Assembly (NCBI GenBank): GCA_964058805.1
Contig: CAXKVV010000008.1
Coordinates: 62,001-126,000 of the forward strand
Source of the DNA: Schoenoplectus triqueter
Taxonomy: Eukaryota > Streptophyta > Magnoliopsida > Poales > Cyperaceae
DNA: 64,000 nt
Direction of reading: 5' to 3'
The translations under genes and the position numbers were made by a program. Each line of letters starts with the position of its first letter. Positions within the stretch are counted from its first letter, which is position 1. The notes under the pieces were generated by a model. The model did not search any database. It saw nothing but the letters and a program-made list of their open reading frames with translations, and was not told the origin of the DNA. Shown here one piece after another: positions 62,733 to 64,000 of the stretch.

Positions 62733-64000
62733 ATGAAGGCTCCTAGTTCAAATGGGGTTCCAGCTAATTCAGCTGAAGGTACACATCTTATTTTCCCTCT
62801 ATTTCCTAGAAAATTTTGGAGAATTCAGTACATCAATGGTGGGTGTAGGATTGTAGGTGCTATTTTTTTGTGATCTTTTGTACATTTTTTTTTATTAATT
62901 TGGGGTTTGAAATGAAGAGGGAGCTTACTGCATCAATAATTCAACCAAGTTCATGTTTTGCTGAAGTGCTTACAGTGCAGCAACTACTTGTGGGTCCATG
63001 GTTCATCACTGTGCAGCGAGCCCCATGCTTCTGAGCTCTGCTGCTAGTGCTAAGACTTGGATTCAGTCTGACACCCTTAACTGAAGACCAATCACAACTT
63101 AATCTTGACCTGATTCAGTAATAAAAATTCAGTTTATAATTTTAATTTTGGTATTACTATGATTTTCTTAAAAAGGGTATACTTCACTGTAGCGCAAATT
63201 TTGTTTGTGGTTGTCCTTTTTTTTTTTTTTAATTTTACTATGCCAATTTCATAGTTCTGTGAGTTTCTGAGCTGTACAAATTTCCCAAATTATAGGAGAA
63301 AAGAAAATCATAAATTCGGAGCTATGGCATGCCTGTGCTGGTCCACTTATCTCGTTACCACCTGTCGGTAGCCTAGTGGTGTACTTTCCACAAGGCCACA
63401 GTGAGCAGGTACAAATATTCTAACTTCACAACTATCTGCAACTCTAGGAAGATTTTCATAATCATTTTTTGTCACCAAAACTTCTTTGACATTTTCTTTT
63501 GTTGTAAAACAGGTAGCAGCCTCTATGCATAAAGAACTAGACAGCATCCCGAGTTATCCAAATTTGCCTTCTAAGCTTATCTGTCGGCTTCATAGCTGTA
63601 CTTTACATGTAAGAAAATCTCTTATTCCAATTGTTTCTTATCAATTAACTCCGTGCTTTGTTTTTAATTGTTGGTGTTATAATGGAAACTCATGCAATTA
63701 GGCTGATCCCGAGACTGATGAAGTTTATGCTCAAATGACCCTTCAACCCGTCAATAAAGTATGTACCATTTGTATCTCTAGTTTTGACTAATTTGTGTTT
63801 CCATATATTTTGCTTATGTTAAATTCAGAGAATATTGAATGGGTCATTTACTCAAGTTTGTTTTAGTATGACAGAGAGGCAATGCTAGCATCAGAAATGG
63901 GCCTTAAACAAAACAAGCAACCGGCCGAGTTCTTTTGTAAAACGTTAACTGCAAGTGATACAAGTACACATGGAGGCTTCTCAGTGCCACGCCGTGCTGC
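62733..64000 (+). CDS. ARF19: Auxin response factor, ARF7/ARF19 type (5' part, runs off the window)
   Basis: Transcription factor that binds TGTCTC-type auxin response elements in the nucleus and activates auxin genes when Aux/IAA repressors are degraded. Five exons are visible: 62733-62778, 63296-63408, 63513-63608, 63702-63758 and 63867-64000+, with consistent phases. The protein starts [16 protein letters not shown], the distinctive start of ARF19-like proteins, followed by [64 protein letters not shown] and the B3 DNA-binding domain opening [46 protein letters not shown] separates it from the ARF6/8 and ARF5 clades. The remaining B3, the Gln-rich middle region and PB1 domain should lie beyond 64000. 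CRLHSCTLH replaces the commoner CMLHNVTLH or CLLHSVTLH, a small oddity. ARF7 and ARF19 cannot be told apart with certainty from this part. Confidence 0.96.

Overview
This is a stretch of nuclear DNA from a flowering plant. It is AT-rich, its genes are sparse and carry short exons with GT-AG introns, two products have chloroplast-type N-termini, and the spacers are full of plant transposons. The protein details (for example the ARF19-like N-terminus) suggest a eudicot, but the species cannot be fixed by reading alone.

Four genuine protein genes can be assembled exon by exon with consistent splice phases. They are peroxiredoxin Q (minus, 5470-7138), a COP1-interacting-protein-7-related protein with a 2.4 kb first intron (minus, 8069-12776), the chloroplast fatty-acid condensing enzyme KAS I (minus, eight exons, 18516-21450), and the first five exons of an ARF7/ARF19-type auxin response factor that runs off the right edge (plus, 62733-64000). 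They share no operon-like logic; they are ordinary housekeeping or developmental genes separated by repeats.

The remaining window, including the roughly 40 kb between KAS I and ARF, is a transposon graveyard that can be dissected precisely from target-site duplications (TSDs). Left end: a broken hAT transposase gene (742-2818). Middle: a decayed MAIN-like (plant mobile domain) gene (28210-31230) split by a solo LTR; a degenerate tandem array with an hAT MITE inside it (31869-34100); and a cluster of fold-back elements (35.1-36.3 kb). Right half: two Mutator-type MITEs with 9-bp TSDs, an AAT-rich TIR element with an hAT MITE inside, a fold-back element split by a second kind of solo LTR, and an hAT MITE nested in another TIR element. 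A complete 4955-bp copia-type LTR element (55494-60448) carries only gag remnants and no pol.

The best leads are: (1) a fold-back repeat family whose ends are themselves short palindromes, kept palindromic by paired substitutions between copies; (2) a gag-only copia element plus a solo LTR of the same family, whose LTRs carry an array of palindromic CGTTATAACG sites; (3) several hAT MITE families with related ends (TAGGG.TG.CAA-like) whose interiors are each built from a different repeated short word. No RNA gene, CRISPR array or virus was found.
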